NCBI GenBank assembly: GCA_037179515.1
Contig: JAXCGZ010022652.1
Span: forward strand, 234,633-298,632
DNA from: Halocaridina rubra
Lineage: Eukaryota; Arthropoda; Malacostraca; Decapoda; Atyidae
Direction of reading: 5' to 3'
Length of the DNA stretch: 64,000 nucleotides
The notes under the pieces are model-generated. The model ran no database searches. It saw nothing but the letters and a program-made list of their open reading frames with translations, and was not told the origin of the DNA. A program made the position numbers and the translations under genes. The stretch's first letter is position 1, and each line of letters begins with the position of its first letter. Of the stretch, positions 36,546-47,850 are shown one piece after another.

Positions 36546-36990
36546 GGGACCACAGCGGTGCAGCGGCTAGCATGCTCCACTGCAGAGTTGGTAAACCCAT
36601 GATCGAGACCACTATGGGAGGACAGGAGAATAAGGGACCATGGTGGTGTAAGTGGTTAGCATGCTTGACAGCGTAGTTTGTAGACCCTCGATCGAGACCG
36701 CCATGGGACAATAGAAAAACAAGGGACCACAGCGGAGCAGTGGCTTGCATGGTCGACTGCGGAGATGGTACACCTGCGATTGGGACTACCCTGGGATGCT
36801 AGGAGGATAAGGAACCATGGTAGTATCAGTGGTTAGCATGCTCAACTGTGGAGTTGGCAGATCTCTGAGTGAGACCATAGTGGGACGTCAGAAGTTAGCA
36901 TGCCCGAATGCAGAGTTGGTAGACCCGCAATCGAAACCAATGTGGTATGATAGGCATGGTATCTAGTCTTAATTCCCCAGCTACACTTTC
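36546..36990 (+). repeat. tandem array of five tRNA-like units (88-bp period)
   Basis: Units begin gggaccac or gggaccat at 36546, 36634, 36723 and about 36810, with a truncated fifth from about 36885. Each has an A-box-like tggtggtgtaagtggttagc, a variable central stem (ctcgactgcggag-like), gttggtagacc and a B-box-like gatcgagacc. The array ends in the tail cttaattccccagctacac shared with the 5S-derived SINE. Acceptor stems are not convincing, so these are tRNA-derived repeats. Confidence 0.8.
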
Positions 36991-37329
36991 TCAAGGATCA
37001 TTTGTTGAATTGATCCTACTGACAGACTGAAAAGCCTATCTGGGAGTGGAAATTTTAACTGAAGCTTTTCAGAATCAGAATACAATGCCTAACTGATATC
37101 TAAAAGATCTGACATATTGTCACTTGAAATGTCAGTAATTATATAAGTAATATCTAGTATTATAAAACTCATCAAACATTATTGAATTTCATTCACAGCA
37201 GCAAAGTTTGGAAACTTACTTAACAACTTATATATTTTCTAATAGCCAAGAGGAAAAAATACCTTTATAAACTGACTATCAGTATAGATACAAGTTAAAT
37301 GAGGACATAAATAGTGTCACTGTTCTCTA

Positions 37330-37515
37330 AGCCTACATCAACACTGAATATTCTTGGATATTTACTACACATTTCTTACTATCCCTTCTCATCTGACAAG
37401 TCACAACATTCCCCATCTCGGTTTCTCTTTACTTTATGCTTTCTTCGTACCCAGGCCCGATGAGGGCAGCTTCAGTTTTTATTTTCTGTCCATCCTGGTG
37501 TCACAATCATGAAAA
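37330..37515 (+). repeat. SINE-2 copy
   Basis: cccttctcatctgacaagtc, acaacattccccatctcggt, then the tail cccaggcccgatgagggc and gtccatcctggtgtcacaat with an A run. It directly precedes LINE-B. Confidence 0.75.
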
Positions 37516-40180
37516 AAAAATTAAGGGTTGAAAGATCTGAGAGGACTGGTGGAGGGATAGCACGGCTCATAAGTGAAAGATTTCAGGTTGAAAAAATAAA
37601 CTTTGCTATAGAAAGTGAGTTCAAGGAATTTCTTGTTGCTTGGTCAGAGAACAATAAAATAACTGTTGTATATAACCCACCAAGGAACTAACATAGGCTA
37701 GAAGTTTATGAGGAAAGTCATATAGGGACTATTGAAGTCATAAACTAAGTTGTTAACATTACACAAGAGATAATGTAGGATTTTGATTATGGGATATTTT
37801 AATCATAGAGAGATAGATTGGATAAATCTTGACCCACACAATGGGGAGAACTCATTCGAGGCAAGATTCCTAGATGGCATACAAGGGAATTTCCTACACT
37901 AACATGTACTGGAACCAACGAGGGCCAGGGGTGGGGATGAGCCATTACTGCTTGATCCAGTATTCACAGATAATGTGTTTGCTATTGAAATAATTGAATA
38001 TGAACCACCAATTTGAAAGTGACCACTGTGTGTTGTTGATGGAGCATATCATCGAAGATGTTCTACCTGAGAGTAGAGGCACTGTGGACACGAGGAGGAA
38101 CTATCCGATAGGAGATTACCTCAGAATTAATGAGCTTTTTGCAGTTATTGACTGGAGGACCTTATTTAACAACATCTCTGTAAAAGAAATGTATGACATC
38201 TTTTGTGAGGAATATGGGAAGATAGCAGATTGTTGCACACCTTCCACCAAAAAAGAATTTATTCATGCCAGAGAGAAATGGTTCAATAATGAGTGTAAGA
38301 GATCTATTGAGTGGAGAGACAAATGCTGGAAAAGGCATATCAGGAGAAAAGGCATAAATGCTTGGCAGACTTATAAAGGAGTAAAAAATGATTACCTAAG
38401 TAAAGCTAGGAAGGCTAAAAGAAATCCCAAACTTTTCGACCACTTTATCAGAGGAAAACTGAAGGTAAAAGAACAGGTTTTAAAGCTAAAGAGAGCGAAT
38501 GGAAGCATCACTGAGACGAATGAAGAGATCTGCAAAGAATTGAACAAGGAGATTCAGTCAGTATTTACAGCAGAAAATATCCCCCCTCAGATTGCCGAGA
38601 TAGGAGCACATGGGAAGGTATTAGAGAACAACATCTTTTCAGTCACAGAAATATGTAAAGTGCTGATGGAGTTAGATGCCCATAAAGCTAAAGGTCCTGA
38701 TGATATATCCCCTTATGTACTTAAGAAATGCACTAAATCACTATCAGTGGAACTAAATATCACATTTGAAAAGTTGTTGGAATCAAGGGAGATTCTAAGA
38801 TGCTGGAAACAGGCGAATGTGGTACCCATCTTCAAAATGAGAAGGAGGGATGCAGCTCTAAACTATAGACCTGTTTCCTTGACCAGCATAGTTTGGAAAG
38901 TTATGGAGAAACTACTAAGAAAATGCATCTCTCATCACTTGGAATCCTTCAACTTCTTGTCAGTGAGACAACATGGCTTCAGAGAAGGTAGATGTCAGTA
39001 TCAAACTTATTAGAACTTTATGATGAGATAAGCTGAATCATACAGGAAAGAGAGGGCTGAGCAGATTGCATATTCCTAGACTTCCAGAAACCATTAGACA
39101 TGGTCCCACATGTGAGACTTATTAATAAGCTGCAAGCAATGGCGAGAATAGGTAGAAATATTTTGGAATGGAAAAAAAAATTACTTAGAAGAAAGGGAAC
39201 AGAGGGTTAGAGTCAGATACTCAATGTCTGAATGGAGAAGAGTTAGTAGTGGAGTTCCACAGGGTTCAGTTTAATGGCCACTTTTGTACCTTGTATATGT
39301 AAATGACCTACCAGAGTCCGTAAATTCATTCATGAATATGCTTCAGATGATGCAAAGATTGTGAAGAAAGTAATAGACGAGAACTATGGTAGAGAGCTTC
39401 ATGGAGACCTAACTAGTTTGCATGAGTCGTCAGAAAAGTGGCTAATGATATTCAGTGCATCTAAATGTAAGGTACTGAGAAATGGTACAAGTGCAAAAAG
39501 GCCCAAGCTTGACTACTCAGTGGCAGGAGCAGAACTTCAAGAGACGGAGAATGAGAGAGATCTGGTGTAAACATACTGCAGATATGTCTCTAGAAATGCA
39601 TATATATGGCATATTAAAGGCAGCATATGCTTTCTTGGTAAATGCAAGGGTAGCCTTCAGGCACATGGACAAGGAAATGTTCAGAAATATTTATGTAACC
39701 TATGTGAGGTCAAAGCTTGAATATGCAGCCCCATTTTGGAATCCACACTCGAAAAAGCACGTAGTTAAGCTGGAAGAAGTTCAAAAACATGCCACGAAAC
39801 TTGTGCAAGAAATATGCAATCCCAGTTATGAAACTTACCATTACTCGATGCTAGAAGAATTAGGGGGGATATGGTGACGGTTTTTGAATTCCCTCATGGT
39901 AATGACAGAGTGGATAGGGATTGATATTATGATATGGTTGGCACTAGAACTAGAGGCCATAGTTTGAAGCTTCGTAAGAAAACTTCTTTGCAGGATGTAA
40001 GGAAGTTCTTTTCTAATGTAAAAGTAGTTGATAATTGGAGTTGGTCTAGCGAGGAGGTAGTTAATGCTAACTCAATTCATAGTTTTAAGGACAAGTATGA
40101 TAAGTATTACTAAGTACAAAGTGGAACCGACCAGGAGACGGGAATTTACGATTTCCCGTAGGCGCATTTAGGTAAAAAAT
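37516..40180 (+). mobile_element. LINE-B, CR1-type non-LTR retrotransposon, decayed
   Basis: Endonuclease remnants (37516-37990: FLVAWSENNKITVVYNPPRN) are followed by a 339-residue frame at 37994-39013: SDHCVLLMEHI, linker, then RT (MELDAHKAKGPDDISPYVLK, CWKQANVVPIFK, NYRPVSLTSIVWKVMEKLLR, VRQHGFREG). Frameshifted pieces continue (39361-39877: EYAAPFWNPHSKKHVVKLEE) to the CR1-type end. The 3' end has ccgaccaggagacggg and a short tail. Antisense to reelin. Confidence 0.88.
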
Positions 40181-40489
40181 TAGTTTCTTACTGAAAATTC
40201 TTTATAAAAGGAAAACTATAAATAAAAACGAACAAGTTGTTAGCAGTGGCAATGGAGCATTTGGAAAATGAACTATATGCTATCTCAGTAGTAAAACTAT
40301 TTCCTGGAATACTTCACAACTGACAAAGGAGATACATCAATTTATGTCCTAGAATTTAATATATAGTTTTAATACTTTCCTTTTTGTTAAAGCACTCTAT
40401 TTATAAAGCATTTCAATAACCAAACAACAATTCAACCAATGAGGAACTACAGCTGAAGGATTATTGGACTTAAATAAGTGTGTCCATGA

Positions 40490-40647
40490 CAGCTCAATTT
40501 TAAGTTTTCCTTCAATTACGGTTCTTTATCGATTTCGATATCAACACCGAATATTCTTTTATATCCGTTACACATCTCTTATTTTATCTTCACATTTGAC
40601 AAGTCACAATACTCCCATCTCTCTTTTTCTTTTATTTATGATGTCTT
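40490..40647 (+). repeat. SINE-2 copy, 3' truncated, abutting the E10 donor
   Basis: ttaagttttccttcaattac, cacatctcttattttatctt, cacatttgacaagtcacaat and the T/C-rich block match the SINE-2 copy at 58980-59100. The tail is absent and the E10 donor follows within a few bases. Confidence 0.7.
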
Positions 40648-40649
40648 AC

Positions 40650-40819
40650 CATGTATGTCTTGGCAATCTAAGCGTTACGCGCTTCCAGTTCTTGAATTCC
40701 GCATGCTCGTAAACGGTTCCTCGAGTAAAGTGAGAATCGCAGCCTGGAGTTGAAGGGGTACATGGGCGGTGCACTAACAGCCAGCTTATTCCGTGGTTTA
40801 GAGAATATTCCAGTACGAT
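40650..40819 (-). CDS. RELN: reelin exon E10 (repeat 1, Asp-box)
   Basis: The acceptor is ATTTACAG|ATC and the donor ACATG|GTAAGA; phase 0 in, phase 2 out. It encodes IVLEYSLNHGISWLLVHRPC (Asp-box with the paired cysteine) and EFKNWKRVTLRLPRHTW, matching W-R-R-V ... L-P-Q-K-T-W in vertebrate repeat 1. The intron is interspersed repeat from about 8 bases after the donor. Confidence 0.95.
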
Positions 40820-42890
40820 CTGTAAATTATAACTTACGGCTAAAAATGGTATACAAGGAAAAATACAAAAATACTAAATTCAAAAATACATCACTAATAA
40901 GTTGTGCATGGTGTCTGGAAATTACTGTATGATACTGACTTTGAGACTTATTTAAACTAAAAAAGTTCACATGAAAGTTTGAAAAACCTTCAAGCTTTAC
41001 TATAAAATCTCATGATTAATAATGAATACAAGTGCCACTTAAGCTTAAATTGAACATGAATTCACGTTCAGGTCTGAAAAACTTCAAATGTAATCGTAAA
41101 TATGTATTAACACTAGAAAATTACCTACTAGTGCTTACCTATATACAAAAATTAAAGATATATGCATATTAACTTTCAGCATGACATCATATTGTCATTA
41201 AAACTGGCAAGGTACCTACAATTGAACAAAACACAGAGGCACTATGGCCTCGTAGTCATTTGTCTATTCTTAACCTCTCGTCTAATGTAGTATCTAAATA
41301 AATATACGAAAAGATTCTTTCCTTTGCTTGCTTACGTGTATTTTATCAAGAGTTTCTCGTTGGGAGTAATCTTTTAGAACCTGGAATTTAGTTTGTCTGT
41401 CTGTCTGAAAAAAAGCAACTGTTTTGTATGCTCAATTGGCATAGGACATTACCAGGAGAGCTCAAGAAACCTCTCTTTTTCCCTAATCTGCTTCCCACTT
41501 GAAGGCTCTATCATCCTTTCTCTCTTACTCACAGTGAATGATCAGTACTACTACTTCCGATACCAGATTAGTTACAACAGGCTATAGTTATTGTGCATAC
41601 AATACTCAAGAATGCATAGGGAGTGTATTTTCGTGAATGAAATATTAGAATGAATATATTAAAAGAAATTGCGATATTAGGTGACAATGCCTACACCCCT
41701 TGTGGAGAATTTTTTGACAAAATGTAATGGAGTAGAAAAGCAGGCAAGACATTATATTCCAGTTTAAGGAGCAATCTTCATTACAGTTACATGCATTGTG
41801 AGTACCTGAGTTAGGATTAACAAAAATGATAACAATAGAATGCTCAGAACTAAGTTTTAAGGCACCTGATCCCACAACCAGGCCGCGTGTCCTTTCCTAT
41901 ATTGGATATCCTGTACGTGACAAAGGAATTGTGTCACCGTAATAGGATAAACTATAATGATTACTAGAGCGCACTGTTTGAGGTCTTGGCTTAAGAATCT
42001 AACCCCTATCCCAAGGGAAAGACGACTAGCAACTGCCATTGCGATAACAATATAAGAAAGCACGAACTAATATATAGAGAAAACTCATAGCTTGGCTTAG
42101 AAAATTACTCTCAGTCCAGATATTACCGAGGTCCATGATGGAGAATAACTAGTCTGTAACCCATTGCGACATCGTGAATTAGTTGGGCAATGTGTCAGAA
42201 ATTTCCCGTGTGAGCTTGACTTTGAGAATTATTCTCCCAACTATAAGATTCTAGTGTCCATAACCCAACAGAGACGTCATGAGTTAGCAGAACCTAGATA
42301 CAGGAATTATCATTACCTTAAATTTTCTGCTTGGTATTGTAATACCAGCCCTTTGTCAGTGTTGGGGTTTTCAACAAACCAGGCCAACACATGGCTTGAA
42401 CTGTTTGCACCCACTTTTTTTCAGTGAGTAATTTGATCCCTGGTTAGCTGTAGCACCACCAGAGAGAAACTCTTGATAGTTTGCATAGAAACACGGAAAA
42501 TATACACATTGCATTTCATTGAAGCAACTTTTATACATTCAATACGTAAAGACATGAAATGATAAGTATATGCATTGAAATTCAGAAAAAAAAATCTTTT
42601 TTTTTCTTCCTCTGAAGTACCTTTAAAAACATTCATTAACTAAAGAAATGAAATGATAGGTATATTCATTGCCGACTTAGTCAAATTAAAAAAATAAATA
42701 AGCTACTCCATACTTTTACACAATTTCCTAAAAAACGTATAAGAAAACAATAATATACGGCCCTGATTTTATAGGGCAGAAAAGGGTTATAATGAATTAG
42801 CCTCATAAAAATTGGCGATAATTAATACTACGATCATATTCCCAACATGTAGCAAAAGTAGGAAACTAGAATTACTCTCTTCTAAGTAAT
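40820..42890. other. intron E9-E10, nothing recognised
   Basis: About 2 kb of AT-rich intron. A frame of 87 codons at 42164-42427 has no recognisable motif. A weak internal similarity exists between aacccattgcgacatcgtga (42160) and aacccaacagagacgtcatg (42260). Confidence 0.4.
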
Positions 42891-43195
42891 CTATTTCTTC
42901 TTCTTCTTCTTCTTCTTCTTCTTCTTCTTCTTCGTCTACATCTTTTCCCACTTTTATGTGGGGTCGATGTTGCTGGCCAGTTTTCTCCATTTGTTTCTGT
43001 CCCATACCTCATCACCAAACAAACCTTTGGACCTCAGGTCGTCATTGATGCACTCCATCCACCTACGCTTTGGTCTCCCTCTCTTTCTCCTACCCTGTAT
43101 ATCCATTCTCGTTATCTGTACTGGCCATATTTTGGTTTTGGCTTGGGACCGGCACTGGGCTGCTATTTCTAGCAACCCAGAGGCTGGGTTAAAAT
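42890..43195 (-). mobile_element. LINE-A 3' end fragment with (TTC)n tail
   Basis: A minus-strand frame reads RRKRGRPKRRWMECINDDLR and DRNKWRKLASNIDPT, then CGACCCCACATAAAAGTGGG and (GAA)n, the same end as LINE-A at 12.2 kb. The (TTC)n tract on the plus strand covers about 42895-42933. Confidence 0.85.
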
Positions 43196-43712
<517 letters not shown>

Positions 43713-43730
43713 CTTTCTGTTTTCACTAAC

Positions 43731-43920
43731 TTTATTAGTAGAATCTAGTGGCCTATTTTCCCCACAGCCAATCACAAGGTCGAATTGCATCATGTATGAA
43801 GGTCCAATCCCTATGGACTTGGTCTCAACAAAGCGCGATGATCCAATATTGATAACTTCGTCAAAAACCATGGCAGATTCATGACCGCAAATTCCTTCTC
43901 CAATATCTCCCAGATGAAAT
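43731..43920 (-). CDS. RELN: reelin exon E9 (repeat 1, subrepeat A)
   Basis: The acceptor is TTTCACCAG|A and the donor AAA|GTTAGT; phase 2 in, phase 0 out. It encodes FHLGDIGEGICGHESAMVF, then RFVETKSIGIGPSYMMQFD and LVIGCGE, very close to vertebrate repeat 1 (R-Y-V-E-T-Q-S ... G-A-S-Y-M-I-Q-F). In the transcript a long (GA)n tract starts about 20 bases after this donor. Confidence 0.95.
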
Positions 43921-44004
43921 CTGGTGAAAGGATAATGCAATATTCTTATCAGGGTGAGATGTCTCAAAGTCACAGACTTTGATACTTCAGGTCGACTGTT
44001 TGCA

Positions 44005-44135
44005 GACTGCCACTGTCTGAGGTTAGAAAGAGCATTCACTCAGGGTAATGACCACATTTGCCAAAAGCTAAGTCCTTCACAAGAAGGCAGAGTCCTAGTC
44101 CTTGGCAGAAAAGGGCGTCCATGACGCAAACTGTT
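44005..44135 (+). repeat. SINE-1 copy, head missing
   Basis: ctgaggttagaaagagcatt, cactcagggtaatgaccaca, gtccttcacaagaaggc, tccatgacgcaaac. It is followed by a LINE-C 5' region fragment (44140-44215). Confidence 0.8.
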
Positions 44136-44374
44136 CACAATCCCTGCATGTTGTGAGAGCCCACTAAACAGGTTCAGAAAGAAAGGGACTGACAATCCTT
44201 CTCTTCTGGAATAATTTTATTTCCACCAATCCAATAGCAGAGGAGGCAACAATAGGAAAGCTAAGTTCAGTCTCTAAGGCTGCATTTACATCTAACGAGT
44301 TGAGTTGTGTCAAGTTAAGAGAGTCATTTGGCATCATGCAACAACGATTCAAGATGCGATTTCAGGTAATGAAG

Positions 44375-44442
44375 TCATAGGCAAAAAAAGCTATAGGAAG
44401 AAAGTCATAGGCAAAAAAAGCTATAGGAAGAAAGTCATAGTA
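44375..44442 (+). repeat. short tandem repeat, 29-bp unit
   Basis: gtcataggcaaaaaaagcta followed by taggaagaaa is repeated at least twice. Confidence 0.9.
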
Positions 44443-44751
44443 AAAGATCTAACCTATCCTATGAATATTTACCAGTGATTTTTATTCCTGTGACTTTATT
44501 ACTGACCAAGAGAGATACATGTTGTGACTTGAACTGATTTGACTCTCCAGATGTGCATCTTTTTTTTTTACAAAGATGCACACAAATTAAAAGTTAAATG
44601 AGATGGCAATCATAATTTGGCGTGAATCGTACTGACTTGTTGGGACTCAACTCACTTGTTGTAAACGAAGCCTAAGAACTCACTTCTTTGCTGCAGTTGT
44701 GGCCAATCAATAAGTTCAGTGGGATAAGGTGTCTAATTTGATGCAGTGGGT

Positions 44752-44930
44752 TATAAGTCACGGAGTCCCTTTTCTACTAAGAGCCAGGACAGTACCTTCT
44801 TGCAAAGGACTTTGGTTTTGGCAAGTGTGATGCTGCCCTATCCTCAGACCAGGGCTGGCCGGGAACCTTCGATTTGACGAATCAAAGTCAATAGCGTTAC
44901 CACCATGTCATGATGGTCAAGATATAGTGT
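44752..44930 (-). repeat. SINE-1 copy
   Basis: gtcacggagtcccttttcta, gtaccttcttgcaaaggact, ttttggcaagtgtgatgctg, head to ccaccatgtcatgatgg. Confidence 0.8.
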
Positions 44931-45042
44931 CTGGCATTATCATACTTACATAAGCACAATGCTACTTGATAAATACACACGTTTCTATGATATTCATTAA
45001 TGGTCAGTGTTATATGTATTGGGAAACAAGCTTATTTCATAC

Positions 45043-45228
45043 CTAAGAGACTTATTTACAGCTTCACTATCTGAAAAATCTAGCTGAATATTATTATAGA
45101 TTCGCGATGTGATTGTTAAATCATCCAACGCCCAGACATCAGTCCCGTAGCCTGAATGAGTGTCCTGCCAAATTTGGAAACGACAGCCAGAACTTCGAGC
45201 AGCAGGTGGAAGATCAAGAGAAATATGG
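45043..45228 (-). CDS. RELN: reelin exon E8
   Basis: The acceptor is ATATTTCAG|C and the donor CTTAG|GTATGA; phase 2 at both ends. It reads HISLDLPPAARSSGCRFQIWQ, then GTDVWALDDLTITS and the start of repeat 1 (IQLDFSDSEAVNKSL). It matches vertebrate reelin just before repeat 1 (F-R-W-W-Q ... D-V-W-A-I-D-E). Confidence 0.94.
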
Positions 45229-45329
45229 CTGAAATATAAAAAAAATCTATGATATTAACATACACTTCATTTACCAGTGTGGGAAATCAATATTTTTCAA
45301 GACATCAAAAACTTATGATTTTTTTCTTT

Positions 45330-46965
45330 TTTTATGAGTGTGACAACGGGACAGGCAAAAACTGTCCTCATCAATAAAGGCCCGGGCACGAGAATATACC
45401 AAGACGAAGGAAAACAAAAAGGTTAAGGACAAGGTAGAGATGGGGTCATGTCACACAAAGGAAAATTACAGACAGCAAAACAGTCAAAGTACAGAGGACC
45501 AAGAGATATGGAGGACTAGGCCCTGAGATGACGATAGATCTGCTTTTTGAAGGATGATAGGTTATAGTTATAAGAATAAGGAAAGACAGAAGGAGGAAGA
45601 GAGTTCCAGAGTCTGGATTTAGATGGGAAGAAGCAGTCGTTCCACTGACCAATCTGCGAGCTACAAATCTCCACACAGTACCTGTGAGATGAGGCTGCTT
45701 GGCGAGTGTTACGTGTACTTGGCAGTGGGTGAGGGATGCAACTCACTAACTCATCAGAGCAGCGATGGAAGTAATAGCGATAGAAAAGAGAAAGGGAAGA
45801 TACCTTACGGTGAAGAGACAGAAATTCCAGATTAGAAGTAAGAGAAGGATCATTAATGAGTCTGACTGCCTTAGATTCAACCCTATCTAGGAGATAATTA
45901 TAAGAAGAAGCACCCCAAATGTGTGAGTTAGAATCAAGGTGTTTCAAGAAGTGAGCACTGAACAAAGTTTCAAAAACTTTAGCAATACAGGAGGTTAGGG
46001 CGATAGGTCGGTAGTTTGAAGGAATAGATTGGTCACCCTTCTTAGGAACAGGTTGAACTAGAGCATGCTTCCAAGAAGAAGGATAGATACAGGTTGACAG
46101 AATGAGGTGAAAAAGACGGCAAAGCACGGGAGCCAGTTCATCAGCAAACTCCTTAAGGAACCCTGCAGGGATACCATCGGGACCAGATGCCTTGTTTGTC
46201 TTTAGTGAGCAAATAACCTTATGAACTTTGCGTGAAGAAAGGATAAGGGAGGGCATAGGGTTAGAGAGGGGTAAAGATTAAGGAACAGGTGCGCTGGAAT
46301 CGTTGATAGAAAAGTTGGCAGAAAAATGAGAGCCAAAGAGAGCAGCTTGTCAGTGGGAAAGCAAGCTATAGAACCATCAGAACGAATGAGAGGGGGAAAG
46401 CTTGAGTTACAGAAGTTTTTGGAGAGGCTTTTGGCTAAGGACCAGACGCATTTGTCAGTTGGAGAGGCATTAGGGTCATCAACTTTCTTTCTCATAAAGG
46501 AAGCCTTAGACCTTCGAATCTGAGCAGTACAGCGATTCCTAGTTACTATAAAAGAAGAGTGAGTCAAATTGGAAGGAGAGGCTTGGTAAGATTGGTGTGC
46601 CCAATTACTGGCCTGGATAGCCATGGAGCAGGCACGGTCAAACCAAGGTTTAAGGGGAGAGAAAGTTTTTTTGAATAGGGGATGTATGCCTCCATACCCA
46701 AGGTCATGATCTCTCGGCAACTATTAGAGCTAGCTTATCAAGGTTGCAAGATCGAACGCAGTAGTCATCCCATGGGAAGTCAAAGAGGAAGTTATGCAAA
46801 TTTTCATGTTGGGTATGCTCAAAGTGACAAAGGCTGTGCTGAGTAGGAGGGATTCATGGAGGAGGAGCAAAAATAGAAGAGATTGAGATCAGAGCAGTGT
46901 TACATTTTTTCACTTTCCAAACAGCAAGTGGTGAGGGAGCAAGGACTGTAAAGTGAGTTGAAATC
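45330..46965 (-). mobile_element. LINE-D, Jockey/CR1-group non-LTR retrotransposon with internal deletion
   Basis: The minus-strand frame 46256-45516 (246 residues) starts in the RT finger region (LKTNKASGPDGIPAGFLKEF, SSWKHALVQPVPKKGD, NYRPIALTSCIAKVFE), then jumps at L-D-S-N-S-H-I-W-G-A-S to the C-terminal region (LLDRVESKAVRLINDPSLTS, NTRQAASSHRYCVEICSSQI, SRLWNSLPPSV, KKQIYRHLRA). The RT palm with its catalytic aspartates is missing. Upstream (46202-46965) are linker and endonuclease remnants (PLKPWFDRACSMAIQ). The 3' tail is at 45330-45415. Confidence 0.85.
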
Positions 46966-47414
46966 CTATTACCTCGATTCTCTTGTTTAGGCTGTGATTT
47001 CTCTAATGGCTTGGTGTAGTATGATACCTAGCTTTAAAAAAATGGCTACCTTATAAAAAAATTTAATGGCTTACAAATACCAAATGTGAATATAATAGAA
47101 TGAATGAGAAACAACATTTAAACATTATTTGTTGTTGCAACCTTGGTTTTCAATGATAGAATCAAACAAAATTTTTGAAAAAAAAATTAACCACAGAGAA
47201 ATTTGATTTACGAAGGATCAAGCAAGCAGAAAATGTGATTCTCGCCTTTACTCAGTGTTGCAAATTTTATCTCTATGTTAAGAGATTTGCAAAGGTAAAA
47301 ACACACAAGTGAGAATTTTGTTTCACAAAGTATGAAATAGGCAAAGCATATTATTCACATATTTACTCTACAGTGCAAATTAATTGACATTTGATCCATA
47401 TGTTGTAAGGCTCG
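46966..47414. other. intronic sequence, nothing recognised
   Basis: AT-rich flank of the Gypsy element; no feature seen. Confidence 0.4.
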
Positions 47415-47850
47415 TGTAATATAGTTTAAATATAAATTGTTACTGAACTATTTCTATTGATGTCTGAATGAAACTCTACATGTAAAATAAAGAAGAGTAA
47501 GAGCCTTCGTACGTATGACCGCTTTCCCGCTCCCTCGCGAGTGTTGACTGGCAAAAGACTTAAGAGTGCCTGTGTCTCGCTATAGCCTCTATTCCTCCTA
47601 TTATCACCATTGTACTACCTCTATTACTCATATTTCCTAATCTCACTCTTACTTCCATCTCTGTAGATCCTGCAGTTAGTCACTAACCTAACCTTCTCCC
47701 TGAGTTACTAGTGAACTGGTGATGTAAACAAATGGCCAACCTCCGATAAGCACCAGTAAGCATTTTTCCTATTTACTATTTTGGCTACCTACTATTATAT
47801 TATTTGCATTGCTCTTATATTAGGTTTCGTACCTTAAGCTAAAGGGTACA
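47415..47850 (+). repeat. 5' LTR of the Gypsy-type element
   Basis: 436 bp starting TGTAATATAG and ending AAGGGTACA, hence TG..CA with TGTA/TACA ends. It aligns along its whole length with 52165-52601. By my hand count roughly 30 of the first ~205 aligned bases differ, so the insertion is old. I could not see a clear target-site duplication. Confidence 0.9.

Noticed and set aside
42164..42427. 87-codon plus-strand frame in intron E9-E10
   Set aside because: No motif, no codon bias evident, no splice context; likely chance.
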